A stretch of 26,886 nt of DNA from JBAVEL01 sp049587715 (lineage in GTDB: Bacteria > Bacteroidota > Ignavibacteria > UBA10030 > UBA6906). Below, piece after piece: positions 6,445-14,731 of this stretch (the stretch's first letter is position 1; each line of letters begins with the position of its first letter). Below the pieces are notes generated by a model. The model searched no databases, was not told where the DNA came from, and saw nothing but the letters and a program-made list of their open reading frames with translations. The DNA is taken from the NCBI GenBank assembly GCA_049587715.1, contig JBAVEL010000093.1, forward strand, positions 1 through 26,886, written 5' to 3'. The position numbers and the translations under genes are program-made.

Positions 6445-8444
6445 AGCGCCGGAATCAACGCAGCGCCCGGGCTGCATGCTGGTTTGTCTGCGCCGTTCTG
6501 TCTTCCCCCCCCGGACATGCCGCGGCGTGGGAGCAGCCCGACCCCGCAGCCGACTCCCTGGCGGGGGCCCCGCAGAACGGGAAACCGGCCGGCGGGACGG
6601 TGTTCCCCGCCTTTGCCGGACGGTTGGCTCCCCCCGGCGGCCTTCCTCCCGGGGAACCGGAGACACCTGCCTGGAGGGAGGAGAGATACCTGGGGGATCT
6701 CCTCCGGAGAACCCCGGGCCTTTTCCTGCGGGATCTTTCCAGCCCCGGCCAGCACGACAGTCCGGATTTCCGCGGTGCGGGGGTCCGCTCCGCCGCCCTG
6801 TTCTCGGGCGGACGCCCTCTCAACGATCCGGCCTGGGGGATCGCGAACCTCTGGTATGTCCCCCTCGCGGCGGCGGGGGCCGTCGAGCTTCAGGATGAAG
6901 CAGGATCTTTCGCCGCAGGGGCGGCCGGCGAAGGGGGGACGATGAACCTCCTCACGGAAATCCCCCGCTCCCCCGGCCCCCGCTCCCGGCTCCTCTATGC
7001 CGAATCGGGTTATGACTACACACGCACCGACGGGAGCATCAGTCAGGCGGTTTCCAGGGTGCTCCATTACACCGCGGGCTTTCAGCAGCAGTCAACGGAC
7101 GGGAGATTCGCCAACACCGCGCACCAGCAGTGGAACGGGCGTCTGGGCGCGCGTATCACCGTGGGTCCCCGGCTGGCCGTGCTGGTCTCGGAGCAATTCA
7201 CATCCGCCCAGACCGAATTGAACGGAGGCATCCGGACGTCGCTCTCGGGACCCGAGGGGTCCTTCGATCCGCTCCAGGCGGCCGTAGGGAACACCGACTC
7301 CTATGAGAAGGTCTCGCGACACGATCTGGACATGACCATCCTGGGCCTTCCGGGGGACGACACCCTCACGATCTCATCCCTCACCCTCTACTACTCCCAT
7401 GCCCTGCGGGAATACAGGGACGAGGAGAACCGCCCGGATCCGAATGGTATCCTGATCAGCTCCGACCACCGGACCTCCTGGATGGGAGCGGTGGCCCGGC
7501 AGGAGGCGGCCCTGCCGGGTCAGCACCTGTCTGCGGGAGGAGAAATCGGGATCCGCCAGGTGGAGGGAAGTCCGGACCTCGGACGCAGAAGGAACCCCGC
7601 CGGGGCCGTCTGGGTACGGGACCGCCTGACGGCCCGGGACTCGCACATGGTCACCCTCTCGCTGAGGGGGGACTTCTTCCGGGGTGCTGCGCACCTGAGC
7701 GCAGGGGGAAACGCCCTGTTCCGCATCCTCCCGGGGCTGGCTCTGAAGGCGGGGGCCTCCGTTTCGGTCCGCCCCCCGGACTACGTGGAGCTGTCACACC
7801 GTGAGGGATCCCCTCCGTCCGCTTTCCCCCTCCGCGAGGAGACACACCGGCTGCTGGAGGCGGGCCTTGTATTCTCCCACGACCGCATCCTCCGGACGGA
7901 AGCAGGCATATTCCACCGACGGGTCCGGAATCCCATCCGGGCCAGACCGGGTTCCTCCGGGGTCCCCTTCCCCAGGCCGGCCTTCGGCAACGGGGAAGAC
8001 CGGACAACCTGGGGGGTGTGCGGATCCTGGACTGCACGGATCGGCATTCTCCAGGCGGAGGGAGCCGCCACCTGGATCCGTCAGGCGGACGCGGGGGGGA
8101 TTTCCACGGGACTCCTTCCCCCCTTCTGGGTCCACGGCGGAATCTATCTCCGCCTCATGCCTCTGGGGGACCGGCTGGACCTCCAGTGCGGCTTCCGCGT
8201 CCGCTACGCGGCGGCCCACCGGGGGATGCTCTTCGACCCGGAGACACTCGTCTTCATGGAAAACCCGGGAGAGGGTGCGGGAGCCGGGGGATCGGCGGAC
8301 GCGGTGGCCCTGGCACGGATCGGAGACGCCGCCGTCCACATTGTATGGGAGAACATCACCGGAGCCCGCTCCTTCACCGCTCCCTTCTACCCGGCGCCCG
8401 AGAGGATGATCCGGTTCGGCTTCGCATGGGAGTTCCGGGATTGA
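6441..8444 (+). CDS. TonB-dependent-receptor-like outer-membrane protein
   Basis: 667-residue protein with a signal peptide (basic MKRRNQRSAR, then hydrophobic, possible cleavage near HAAA at 26-29). Residues about 82-175 resemble a TonB receptor plug, with the 'LGDLLRRTPGLFLRD' start, a 'FRG.GVRSAALFSGGRPLND' core and 'GEGGTMNLLT'. The remaining 490 or so residues look like alternating amphipathic strands of a 22-strand barrel, ending in the aromatic strand RFGFAWEFRD. No carboxypeptidase-like N-terminal domain and no clear TonB box are seen. The GTG start at 6441 overlaps the ispE stop (GTGA) and follows AGGAGG by 8 bases. The substrate is unknown. Confidence 0.75.
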   Translation: MKRRNQRSARAACWFVCAVLSSPPGHAAAWEQPDPAADSLAGAPQNGKPAGGTVFPAFAGRLAPPGGLPPGEPETPAWREERYLGDLLRRTPGLFLRDLSSPGQHDSPDFRGAGVRSAALFSGGRPLNDPAWGIANLWYVPLAAAGAVELQDEAGSFAAGAAGEGGTMNLLTEIPRSPGPRSRLLYAESGYDYTRTDGSISQAVSRVLHYTAGFQQQSTDGRFANTAHQQWNGRLGARITVGPRLAVLVSEQFTSAQTELNGGIRTSLSGPEGSFDPLQAAVGNTDSYEKVSRHDLDMTILGLPGDDTLTISSLTLYYSHALREYRDEENRPDPNGILISSDHRTSWMGAVARQEAALPGQHLSAGGEIGIRQVEGSPDLGRRRNPAGAVWVRDRLTARDSHMVTLSLRGDFFRGAAHLSAGGNALFRILPGLALKAGASVSVRPPDYVELSHREGSPPSAFPLREETHRLLEAGLVFSHDRILRTEAGIFHRRVRNPIRARPGSSGVPFPRPAFGNGEDRTTWGVCGSWTARIGILQAEGAATWIRQADAGGISTGLLPPFWVHGGIYLRLMPLGDRLDLQCGFRVRYAAAHRGMLFDPETLVFMENPGEGAGAGGSADAVALARIGDAAVHIVWENITGARSFTAPFYPAPERMIRFGFAWEFRD

Positions 8445-9010
8445 CGGGCCCCGCCGGCGGGGTGGTGACCGTCTTCGGCAGCGCCCTCCCTCCCCAGGGG
8501 CATCCGGAGTATCTCCTGGCTGGGGCCCTGGGAAGGGAGCTGGCGGCAGCGGGATTCGCTCTCTGCAATGGCGGCTACGGGGGGACCATGGAAGCCGCCG
8601 CGCGCGGGGCGCAGGAAGCGGGGGGAACCACCACCGGTGTCGTGTTTTCCTCTTCCCACCGGGAACCCAACCGGTGGCTGGACAGGGTCATCACCGCATC
8701 CACGCTCCTGGAGAGACTCCAGGAGCTTCTCCGGCGGGGCGATGCCTATGTGGTTCTGAGAGGAGGTACCGGAACCCTGCTCGAGCTCGCGGCCGCCTGG
8801 GAGACGATGGAGAAGGGAGTCATGAGGCGCAAGCCGCTTGTCCTCCTCGGCGCCTTCTGGGAGCCGGTCATCCGGACCGTCCGCTCGGGCCTGGAGGGCC
8901 GCGATGCGGCCGCCGGGCCGCCCATCCTGAGGGCACCCTCACCCCGGGCCTGCGCACGGATCCTTCTGGAGCACTTCGACAAGGAGCCCCATGCACCTCA
9001 CGCGCTCTGA
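8441..9010 (+). CDS. LOG/SLOG-family Rossmann-fold protein (TIGR00725-like)
   Basis: 189-residue protein of the LOG ('lysine decarboxylase-like') Rossmann superfamily. It shows the N-terminal VTVFGSA strand (9-15), a GGYGGTMEAAARGA nucleotide-binding loop from 44, and GGTGTLLEL at 108-116, matching the family GGxGTxxE motif with Glu115. Relatives include cytokinin-forming phosphoribohydrolases and molybdenum-cofactor carrier-like proteins; the Arg before GGTGT, in place of the usual Pro, leaves the activity open. A TTG at 8441 is proposed because it overlaps the preceding stop as TTGA and lies 8 bases after GGGAG. ATG 8426 is the alternative. The 3' end overlaps the next gene by 20 bases. Confidence 0.75.
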   Translation: MTGPAGGVVTVFGSALPPQGHPEYLLAGALGRELAAAGFALCNGGYGGTMEAAARGAQEAGGTTTGVVFSSSHREPNRWLDRVITASTLLERLQELLRRGDAYVVLRGGTGTLLELAAAWETMEKGVMRRKPLVLLGAFWEPVIRTVRSGLEGRDAAAGPPILRAPSPRACARILLEHFDKEPHAPHAL

Positions 9011-9476
9011 CATCCGGATTCTGGTGGAGGCCCTGGACCGTGCCTATGAGCTCCGATCCTGGCACGGCCCCAACCTGCGCGGCTCCATCCGGGGGTTGAC
9101 CTCAGGCGAGGCCTCGCGGAGGCCGGCACCCGGGAGACACAACATCAGGGAAATCGTCCTCCACGCCGCCTACTGGAAATACGCCGTCCGGCGCCGGCTG
9201 ACGGGGGCCCCGCGCGGGTCTTTTCCTCTGAAGGGAAGCAACTGGTTTGCGCGGGGTGCGGCGGGTGGAGGGAGCTCCTGGGAAGAAGAGCGGAAGATCC
9301 TGGATAGGGAACACCGCAGACTCAGGAAGGCGCTCGCCGCACCGGCGGCCGGAGGTCCCGGGGCGCCCTCCCGGCCCGGTCCCGAAACACTCCGCATGCT
9401 CCTTGAGGGAATCGCCGCGCACGACCTCTACCACGCCGGCCAGATACGGCTCATCAGGCGTCTGATGCGGCGCTGA
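8991..9476 (+). CDS. DinB-superfamily protein
   Basis: 161-residue protein with the DinB/YfiT four-helix-bundle pattern. His58 (EIVLHAAYWKY), His144 and His148 (AAHDLYHAGQI) form the expected metal-binding triad. Members of this superfamily include thiol transferases (bacillithiol, mycothiol) and many uncharacterised proteins, so the reaction cannot be named. AAGGAG lies a few bases before the ATG. The gene overlaps the LOG-like gene by 20 bases, which implies coupled translation. Its 3' end overlaps the convergent glycosyltransferase gene by 23 bases. Confidence 0.8.
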   Translation: MHLTRSDIRILVEALDRAYELRSWHGPNLRGSIRGLTSGEASRRPAPGRHNIREIVLHAAYWKYAVRRRLTGAPRGSFPLKGSNWFARGAAGGGSSWEEERKILDREHRRLRKALAAPAAGGPGAPSRPGPETLRMLLEGIAAHDLYHAGQIRLIRRLMRR

Positions 9477-10587
9477 AGGCGCCGACCCGGCGCCGGAGGA
9501 ACGCCAGGGTATCTTCAGCCGCAGCATCCCACCGGAAGCCGCGCGCAAACCGGAGCGCATTCCCGGCGAGCCGTTCCCTCTCGGCCGCGTCCTGAAGGAG
9601 CCGGATCGCCTTCCGGGCAAGTTCCCCGACATCCCCGTAGCGGTAGAGAACCCCTGTTTCCCCGTCCCGGATGGAATCCCTCAAGCCCGGGACATCGCTG
9701 GCCAGGACCGGGGTGCCGCAGGCGTTGGCTTCCAGCACTGTCAGGCCCCACCCCTCTTTTGCAGACGTCGCCACCTTCAGCCACATGCTCCGGAGCAGTT
9801 CCACCTTCCTCTGTTGGGAGACGTAGCCGGTGAAGTCCACGCGGGCGGAAACCCCCAGGCGATGCGCGAGTCTCTCCAGGCGGGGCCTGTCGTCCCCGTC
9901 TCCGACCACGACCAGCCGCACATTGGGCGCGGCATCGGCGATGAGGGGAAGAGCCGTGAGAAGGTGGTCCACGCTCTTGTACCGCTTGAGGCGTCCCATG
10001 GCCCCCAGAAGGGGGGTCGGGCTCTTTGTTCCCCCCCCGGGGTTGTACACGTCATGATCCACGCAGTTGTATGCCGTCCCCAGGGTTTTCGGCGGGAACC
10101 CGTGCCGGAGGAACTCCTCCCTCGTGCTGGGAGAGACCACCAGGAACGGGGTGCGCGCGGCCCTGTAGACGGCGAGGCCGAGGCGCTCCATCAGGTAGAC
10201 GTATACACCCGACGGGAAGCCCGCCTCCCGGAAGATGCTCCGTCCGAACAGATGGTGGGCAATGCCCACCAGCGGCTCCCGGACGTAGAGCGGGGTACAG
10301 AAGGGAATCTTGTTCAGATCGTCCACCACCACATCGAAGCTTCCGCCCCGCCGCACCCTGAAGTACTCCCGGATCACGCGGTAGTTGAACAGGAACCGCC
10401 CGCCCCGCCGGAGCACCCGGATGCCGTCCCGCATCTCTTCGGGATGGGCGCCGGGGAATGATGAACAGAGAAGCGTGACGCTGTGGCCGCGCGCCGCCAC
10501 CCGGCGGAATATCTCGTGCAGGTGCACTTCGGCGCCGCCGGCCCGCGGGTGGGCCCCGTCCTGCCAGTTGAGGACCAGAATGCGCAT
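9454..10587 (-). CDS. GT4-family glycosyltransferase
   Basis: 377-residue retaining GT-B glycosyltransferase. The N-terminal domain begins MRILVLNW, with GGAEVHLHEI at 18-27. The linker and C-terminal domain show LLGAMGRLKRYKSVDHLL (193-210), VVGDGDDRPRLERL (227-240) and the nucleotide-sugar site EGWGLTVLE (Glu278 and Glu286, spacing E-x7-E) followed by ACGTPVLASDVPG. Sugar donor and acceptor are unknown. The ATG at 10587 is where family homology starts and is 16 bases after the DUF2723 gene, so it is likely co-transcribed with it. Pairing with a GT-C-like membrane protein suggests a glycan or protein-glycosylation role, which is inference. Confidence 0.85.
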   Translation of the reverse strand: MRILVLNWQDGAHPRAGGAEVHLHEIFRRVAARGHSVTLLCSSFPGAHPEEMRDGIRVLRRGGRFLFNYRVIREYFRVRRGGSFDVVVDDLNKIPFCTPLYVREPLVGIAHHLFGRSIFREAGFPSGVYVYLMERLGLAVYRAARTPFLVVSPSTREEFLRHGFPPKTLGTAYNCVDHDVYNPGGGTKSPTPLLGAMGRLKRYKSVDHLLTALPLIADAAPNVRLVVVGDGDDRPRLERLAHRLGVSARVDFTGYVSQQRKVELLRSMWLKVATSAKEGWGLTVLEANACGTPVLASDVPGLRDSIRDGETGVLYRYGDVGELARKAIRLLQDAAERERLAGNALRFARGFRWDAAAEDTLAFLRRRVGAFSAASDA

Positions 10588-10603
10588 GACGGGAAGCCGC
10601 CGC

Positions 10604-13375
10604 TCAGGAGGCCGTGTCGGACTTCGCGGACGCGGGATTGCGCGCGCGTATCTCCTGCTCCAGCGCCTGGATCCTCTGCTGCAGATTCCGGTCGTTGGGA
10701 AAACGCTCCGCAAGCCGCTGCATCACCTCCAGGGCCTTCTCCGGCTCATCGCGCACCTCGTAGAGATCCAACAGAACGCGGAACGGATTGTAGTAGGAGT
10801 TCACGTTGTACTGGCCCGACGCAATGAGGTCCTGCAGCACGGGTTCGATCTCCGCCTGCATCGCGAGGTAGGTCTCCTTCCGGCCTATCCGCTGGTAGAA
10901 GGACGCGATGTCGGAGGAAAGCTCCCAGCCCATCGGTATCTTCCGGCGGGGGATGAGCGTCTCCATCCGGTCCAGACACTCCTGGGCCCGGGCATTGTCC
11001 CGCAGCATGTTGGCATAGTAGAGGGCCAGCCGGATGAATGCAGACCGGTAGTTGATCATCAGCTTCGTCGTGTTCTCGTCGAAGTAGACCGCCGGGTCCG
11101 CCACTCCGCGGAACCTGTAGCCGTAGCGGTGCTCCTTCGCAAAGCCCTCCGGCTCGTCAAAGAGGTTCCTGCGCACCACCTCCGGGTCCAGGTTCTGCTC
11201 CTGTCCCGCCGTGCGCCGCGGCTCCAGGCGCCATGCCAGCCCGTGGAACCAGAGGTATTCGTCCAGCCCGATCTTGCTGTCGGGGGAGACCGTCACGGCA
11301 AAATAGACCGGCCGCTCCCAGTTGTTGGCAAAGATGATATCGCGCACCATGATATCCTGGACCTTCACCGCCTTGACCGTCCCTGCCATGAATGTGTGGT
11401 TCATGGTGAAGGTGACGGCTCCCTGTGCGCGCGCGGCGGAATCCGTCGCCCCGTAGCGGTCGAAGGCCGCCTGAGGCACCGGCAGGGTCAACTGCCGGGG
11501 TTCCCATGCCATCGGCTGGATGCGCGCAATCTGGGCGTCGGAAAGGCTCATGGGAACCGGCTTGGCCTCGGGATAATACGGCGGGGCCTTCATCTGCTGG
11601 ATATACCACGGAGTGTTGACCAGGCTGAGGTTGACGATGCGGACATCCCGGCGCACCCCCTCCACGTCCTGCAGATACCAGAGCGGGAAGGTATCGTTGT
11701 CCCCGTTGGTAAAGAGGATGGCGTCCTTCTCGCAGGTCTGGAGGATATTGTAGGAGTAGTCCCAGGCCACGTAGTTGCCCGACCGGTTGTGGGACTCCCA
11801 GTTCACCCGCAGCATGTTGACCGGAATCGCCAGCGTGCCCGCTCCCAGGATGCCCGCGACCAGCAGGGCGGGACGCCCGGACGCGGACCCGGCGCGGCCT
11901 GCCAGGTCCACCAGGGAAAGCAGCCCGATGGCCACCCAGATGGAGAAGACCAGCAATGCCCCCACGTAGAAGTAGTCACGCTCGCGGGGCTGGGGTTCCT
12001 GCTGCCCCTGGAAGAGCGCCAGCACGGGGCCCATGAGGAGGAACATCGTAAGGAACACCAACGCCATGGTACGGTCCCGCTTGAAATGCTGCCAGAGACC
12101 GAAGAGACCCACGGCAAGGGGGAGGCAGAACAGGGAGTCCCAGGCGGAACCGGCGAAGGGCGTGGTCCCGGAGAGCGCCTTCGCCACCGGATTCAGAAGC
12201 GCGTTCAGAGGGAAGAGGTTGGCACGCGCATCCTGCCAGTCTCCTTCCGATCCCGCGTAGTTCCAGAGGAGGTACCGGGTGAACATGTGGTTGAGCTGAT
12301 AGCGGATCAGGAAATCCATCTCGCTGGAGTAGTTCGTGTAGATTCCCTGGTGCTGGGGCTCCTGGCTGTAGCGCCGGGGCCAGAGCGGCGAGTCCCCGTA
12401 CTGCTCCCGTCCCAGATAGTACGTCAGACCGGCCAGATTGCTCGGGTTGTTCTCGTTCATCGGCGGCTCGGCGTTCGAGCGGATCAGCACCGTGAGATAG
12501 GTGGTGTATCCGATGAAGATCAGGGCGAGGGAGAGGAGGCCGATGTGCGCCATCTTCCGCCGCCGCTGATGGGTCGCGTACACCCCGTAGAAGACCAATG
12601 CAATCAGAATCCAGGGGATCACCGCGATCAGGTCGCTCCGGGTCCCCCGCCAGTCCCCGTCCATCATGCCCGGCAGATACTTCACAATCCCCGGATAGAC
12701 CACGGCAAAAATGCCCACCGTGACCATCCCGAAGAGGAAGAAGCTGTTCAGGTTGACGGTGTATCGCTTGAAGTAGATGATCATCAGCACGGGGAAGATG
12801 GCCAGGAGGGCCAGGAGGTGGACCCCCAGGGAGAGTCCGACCAGGTAGGAGATCAGGAGGATGTACTTCTCGTTTCCTCCCTGCTCCTCCCTCTCCAGCC
12901 ATCGCATCACAAGCCACATGATGGCCGCCAGAAAGAGCGTGCTGAGGCCGTACACCTCTGACTCGATGGAGTTGTTCCACACCGTGGTTCCGAATGCCAG
13001 GGACAGCGCTCCCACGGCAGCCGAACCGTACAGGGCAATCCTCTCCACGGGCGTCCGGGGGCGCTCCCGGTAATGGCGGATGACCCGGACCGTGACAAGA
13101 TACACGAACATGGCCGCGAGGCCGCTGCAGACCGCCGTCAGGGCGTGCGCCCGAACCGCGTGATCGGCCGCCACCGGCAGCATGATCGCAAGACGCGTCA
13201 GCAGAAGGAACAGCGGCGACCCGGGAGGGTGGGGCACCTGCAGCATGTCCGCAGCCGCGATGAACTCCCCCACATCCCAGAACACGACGGTGGGAGCCAT
13301 CGTCAGCAGGTACACCACGGTGGAGGCGAGAAACACCCCCCCGGCGAGGATCCGGTGCCCGAGCCGTTCTGTCAT
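10604..13375 (-). CDS. DUF2723 (TMEM260-like) multi-span membrane protein with C-terminal helical repeats
   Basis: 923-residue protein. The N-terminal half has about 10-12 hydrophobic segments. The DUF2723 signature sits in the first loop as FWDVGEFIAAA (32-42), with acidic Asp34 and Glu37, then PHPPGSPLF (48-56). This is the layout of GT-C glycosyltransferases, and human TMEM260 of this family is an O-mannosyltransferase. The middle (about 570-800) is a soluble, presumably periplasmic domain with aromatic-rich motifs such as TNGDNDTFPLWYLQ. The last 140 or so residues are helical and TPR-like ('EKALEVMQRLAERFPNDRNL'). ATG 13375 follows TGAGG by 6 bases and has its own promoter. Substrate not known. 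Confidence 0.8.
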   Translation of the reverse strand: MTERLGHRILAGGVFLASTVVYLLTMAPTVVFWDVGEFIAAADMLQVPHPPGSPLFLLLTRLAIMLPVAADHAVRAHALTAVCSGLAAMFVYLVTVRVIRHYRERPRTPVERIALYGSAAVGALSLAFGTTVWNNSIESEVYGLSTLFLAAIMWLVMRWLEREEQGGNEKYILLISYLVGLSLGVHLLALLAIFPVLMIIYFKRYTVNLNSFFLFGMVTVGIFAVVYPGIVKYLPGMMDGDWRGTRSDLIAVIPWILIALVFYGVYATHQRRRKMAHIGLLSLALIFIGYTTYLTVLIRSNAEPPMNENNPSNLAGLTYYLGREQYGDSPLWPRRYSQEPQHQGIYTNYSSEMDFLIRYQLNHMFTRYLLWNYAGSEGDWQDARANLFPLNALLNPVAKALSGTTPFAGSAWDSLFCLPLAVGLFGLWQHFKRDRTMALVFLTMFLLMGPVLALFQGQQEPQPRERDYFYVGALLVFSIWVAIGLLSLVDLAGRAGSASGRPALLVAGILGAGTLAIPVNMLRVNWESHNRSGNYVAWDYSYNILQTCEKDAILFTNGDNDTFPLWYLQDVEGVRRDVRIVNLSLVNTPWYIQQMKAPPYYPEAKPVPMSLSDAQIARIQPMAWEPRQLTLPVPQAAFDRYGATDSAARAQGAVTFTMNHTFMAGTVKAVKVQDIMVRDIIFANNWERPVYFAVTVSPDSKIGLDEYLWFHGLAWRLEPRRTAGQEQNLDPEVVRRNLFDEPEGFAKEHRYGYRFRGVADPAVYFDENTTKLMINYRSAFIRLALYYANMLRDNARAQECLDRMETLIPRRKIPMGWELSSDIASFYQRIGRKETYLAMQAEIEPVLQDLIASGQYNVNSYYNPFRVLLDLYEVRDEPEKALEVMQRLAERFPNDRNLQQRIQALEQEIRARNPASAKSDTAS

Positions 13376-13401
13376 GAAGACCTCAAAAAGATGTCGTGTT
13401 T

Positions 13402-13429
13402 CGCTGAGTTGGAGAAAGCCCCAACAGCG
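13402..13429 (-). other. Imperfect inverted repeat at the transcription start of the DUF2723 gene
   Basis: On the minus strand CGCTGTTGG pairs with CCAAC-T-CAGCG around an 8-base loop, with a 2-base bulge. It begins only a few bases after the -10 box, so it is either a leader hairpin or an operator overlapping the start site. Weak evidence. Confidence 0.3.
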
Positions 13430-13430
13430 C

Positions 13431-13459
13431 AATATAGAGCAAAAGCGGATGACGTTCAA
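13431..13459 (-). promoter_or_regulatory. Sigma70-like promoter of the DUF2723-glycosyltransferase pair
   Basis: Minus-strand -35 TTGAAC (13459-13454) and -10 TATATT (13436-13431) with a 17-bp spacer, about 56 bases before the ATG at 13375. The AT-rich boxes stand out in very GC-rich DNA. The remaining part of the gap to the hemW stop (13460-13575) shows no T-tract terminator or gene. Confidence 0.65.
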
Positions 13460-13575
13460 GGCGCCCGGGAGCCCCGGTCGGACTGCGCGCGGGGTGCCCT
13501 GCTTCCGGGGCGCCATCACCGCGCACGCACCCGTTCCCCTCCGCGCGCCCGACACCAGGCGCCCCGCACGCCGTC

Positions 13576-14721
13576 TCAGCAGGAGAGGATGCGCGATGTG
13601 ATCTCATCGCAGAGAAGGAACCCCGCCCGGGTGAGGCGGATCCGCCCCCCTTCCCTCCGGACCAGTCCCTTCCCGATGAGATCCTCCAGAAGCCCCGGGA
13701 GCCCGCCTCCCTCCGTCCGGCCTGCCCGGCGGAGAGCCTCCTCCTCCACCCCCCTGCTCCGGAGCGCCAGGAAAAGGGATTCCGTCAGAAGCATCCCGGG
13801 CGTCAGTTCCTCTTCGAACTCCACCGCCGAGCCTGCCTGCCGGATGCGGTCGGTGTAGGCCGCCCCATCCGCCACGTTGGCCCATCGGCGCGGCGGAACC
13901 AGACCCCGGGCATCCCGCCAGAAGGAGTGGGCCGAGGGTCCCACCCCGATGTAATTCCCGTGTCCCCAGTATGTGAGGTTGTGGCGGCAGGCATGGCCGG
14001 GCAGGGCGTAGTTGGAAACCTCGTAGTGTTCGTATCCCTCCGCCTCAAGCAGCTCCATCGTGCGCTCGAACAGCCGGGCCTCCTGTTCCTCGGCGGCCGG
14101 ACGAACGTCCCCCCGCCGGACGGCTTCCCACAGGGGCGTCCCCTCCTCCACCACCAGCCCGTAGGCCGAGATGTGGGCGGGCGCAAGGGAGACCGCCGTC
14201 CGGAGGGTCTTCTCCCACCCTGGTTCCGTCTGCCCGGGGATGGCGTACAGGAGGTCCAGGCTGATGTTCCCGAAGCCGGCCTCCCGGGCCGAGGCAAGGC
14301 ACTCCGCCGCATCCCGCGCGGTGTGGATTCTCCCCAGAAACCGGAGCTCCCCGTCGTCGAAGGATTGGACCCCGATGCTCAGCCGGTTCACACCCGTCTC
14401 CCGGAGCGCCGCCAGCTTCGCCCGGTCCACGGTCCCGGGATTGGTCTCCAGCGTGATTTCGGCACAGGGGTCGACAGGCCAGCTCCGGCGGACTTCCGCC
14501 AGGACCATGGACACCTGGTCTGGAGTGAGGAGGGAAGGGGTTCCTCCGCCCAGGAACACCGAGTCCAGGTGCTCCCCGCCCGCCCGGTCTCCCCGCAGGG
14601 CAATCTCCCTGCACAGGGCGCGCAGGAAGGCGTCTTCCGCACCCGCCGCCTCCACGGAGTAGAAATCACAATAGGGGCAGAGATGCCGGCAGAAGGGGAT
14701 ATGCACATAGAGTGCGGCCAC
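13576..14721 (-). CDS. hemW: HemW-type radical SAM protein (heme chaperone, formerly oxygen-independent coproporphyrinogen oxidase-like)
   Basis: 381-residue radical SAM protein. The cluster motif is CRHLCPYCDFY with Cys11, Cys15 and Cys18. The fourth position is Phe20 rather than the extra Cys of true HemN, which points to HemW, a heme-binding chaperone. Other family blocks are FLGGGTPSLL, ETNPGTV, NRLSIGVQSFDD, SLDLLYAIPGQT, HYEVSNYA, YWGHGNYIGVGPSAHSF and a C-terminal winged-helix-like segment. No ATG lies near the conserved start, so GTG 14721, directly before AALYVHIPFC and 10 bases after the lepB2 stop, is chosen. It is the last gene of the lepA-lepB-lepB2-hemW run; lepA and hemW are often neighbours in bacteria. 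Confidence 0.88.
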   Translation of the reverse strand: MAALYVHIPFCRHLCPYCDFYSVEAAGAEDAFLRALCREIALRGDRAGGEHLDSVFLGGGTPSLLTPDQVSMVLAEVRRSWPVDPCAEITLETNPGTVDRAKLAALRETGVNRLSIGVQSFDDGELRFLGRIHTARDAAECLASAREAGFGNISLDLLYAIPGQTEPGWEKTLRTAVSLAPAHISAYGLVVEEGTPLWEAVRRGDVRPAAEEQEARLFERTMELLEAEGYEHYEVSNYALPGHACRHNLTYWGHGNYIGVGPSAHSFWRDARGLVPPRRWANVADGAAYTDRIRQAGSAVEFEEELTPGMLLTESLFLALRSRGVEEEALRRAGRTEGGGLPGLLEDLIGKGLVRREGGRIRLTRAGFLLCDEITSRILSC

Positions 14722-14731
14722 CTTCGGCGCC

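Noticed and set aside
5266..6666. 466-codon minus-strand frame opposite ispE and the receptor gene
   Set aside because: It overlaps ispE completely and spans the divergent promoters; no family features.
10385..12961. 858-codon open frame on the plus strand, antisense to the DUF2723 gene
   Set aside because: It is His/Arg/Pro/Gln-rich with no recognisable domain, lies wholly opposite a well-conserved membrane protein gene, and is the expected by-product of strong third-position GC bias.
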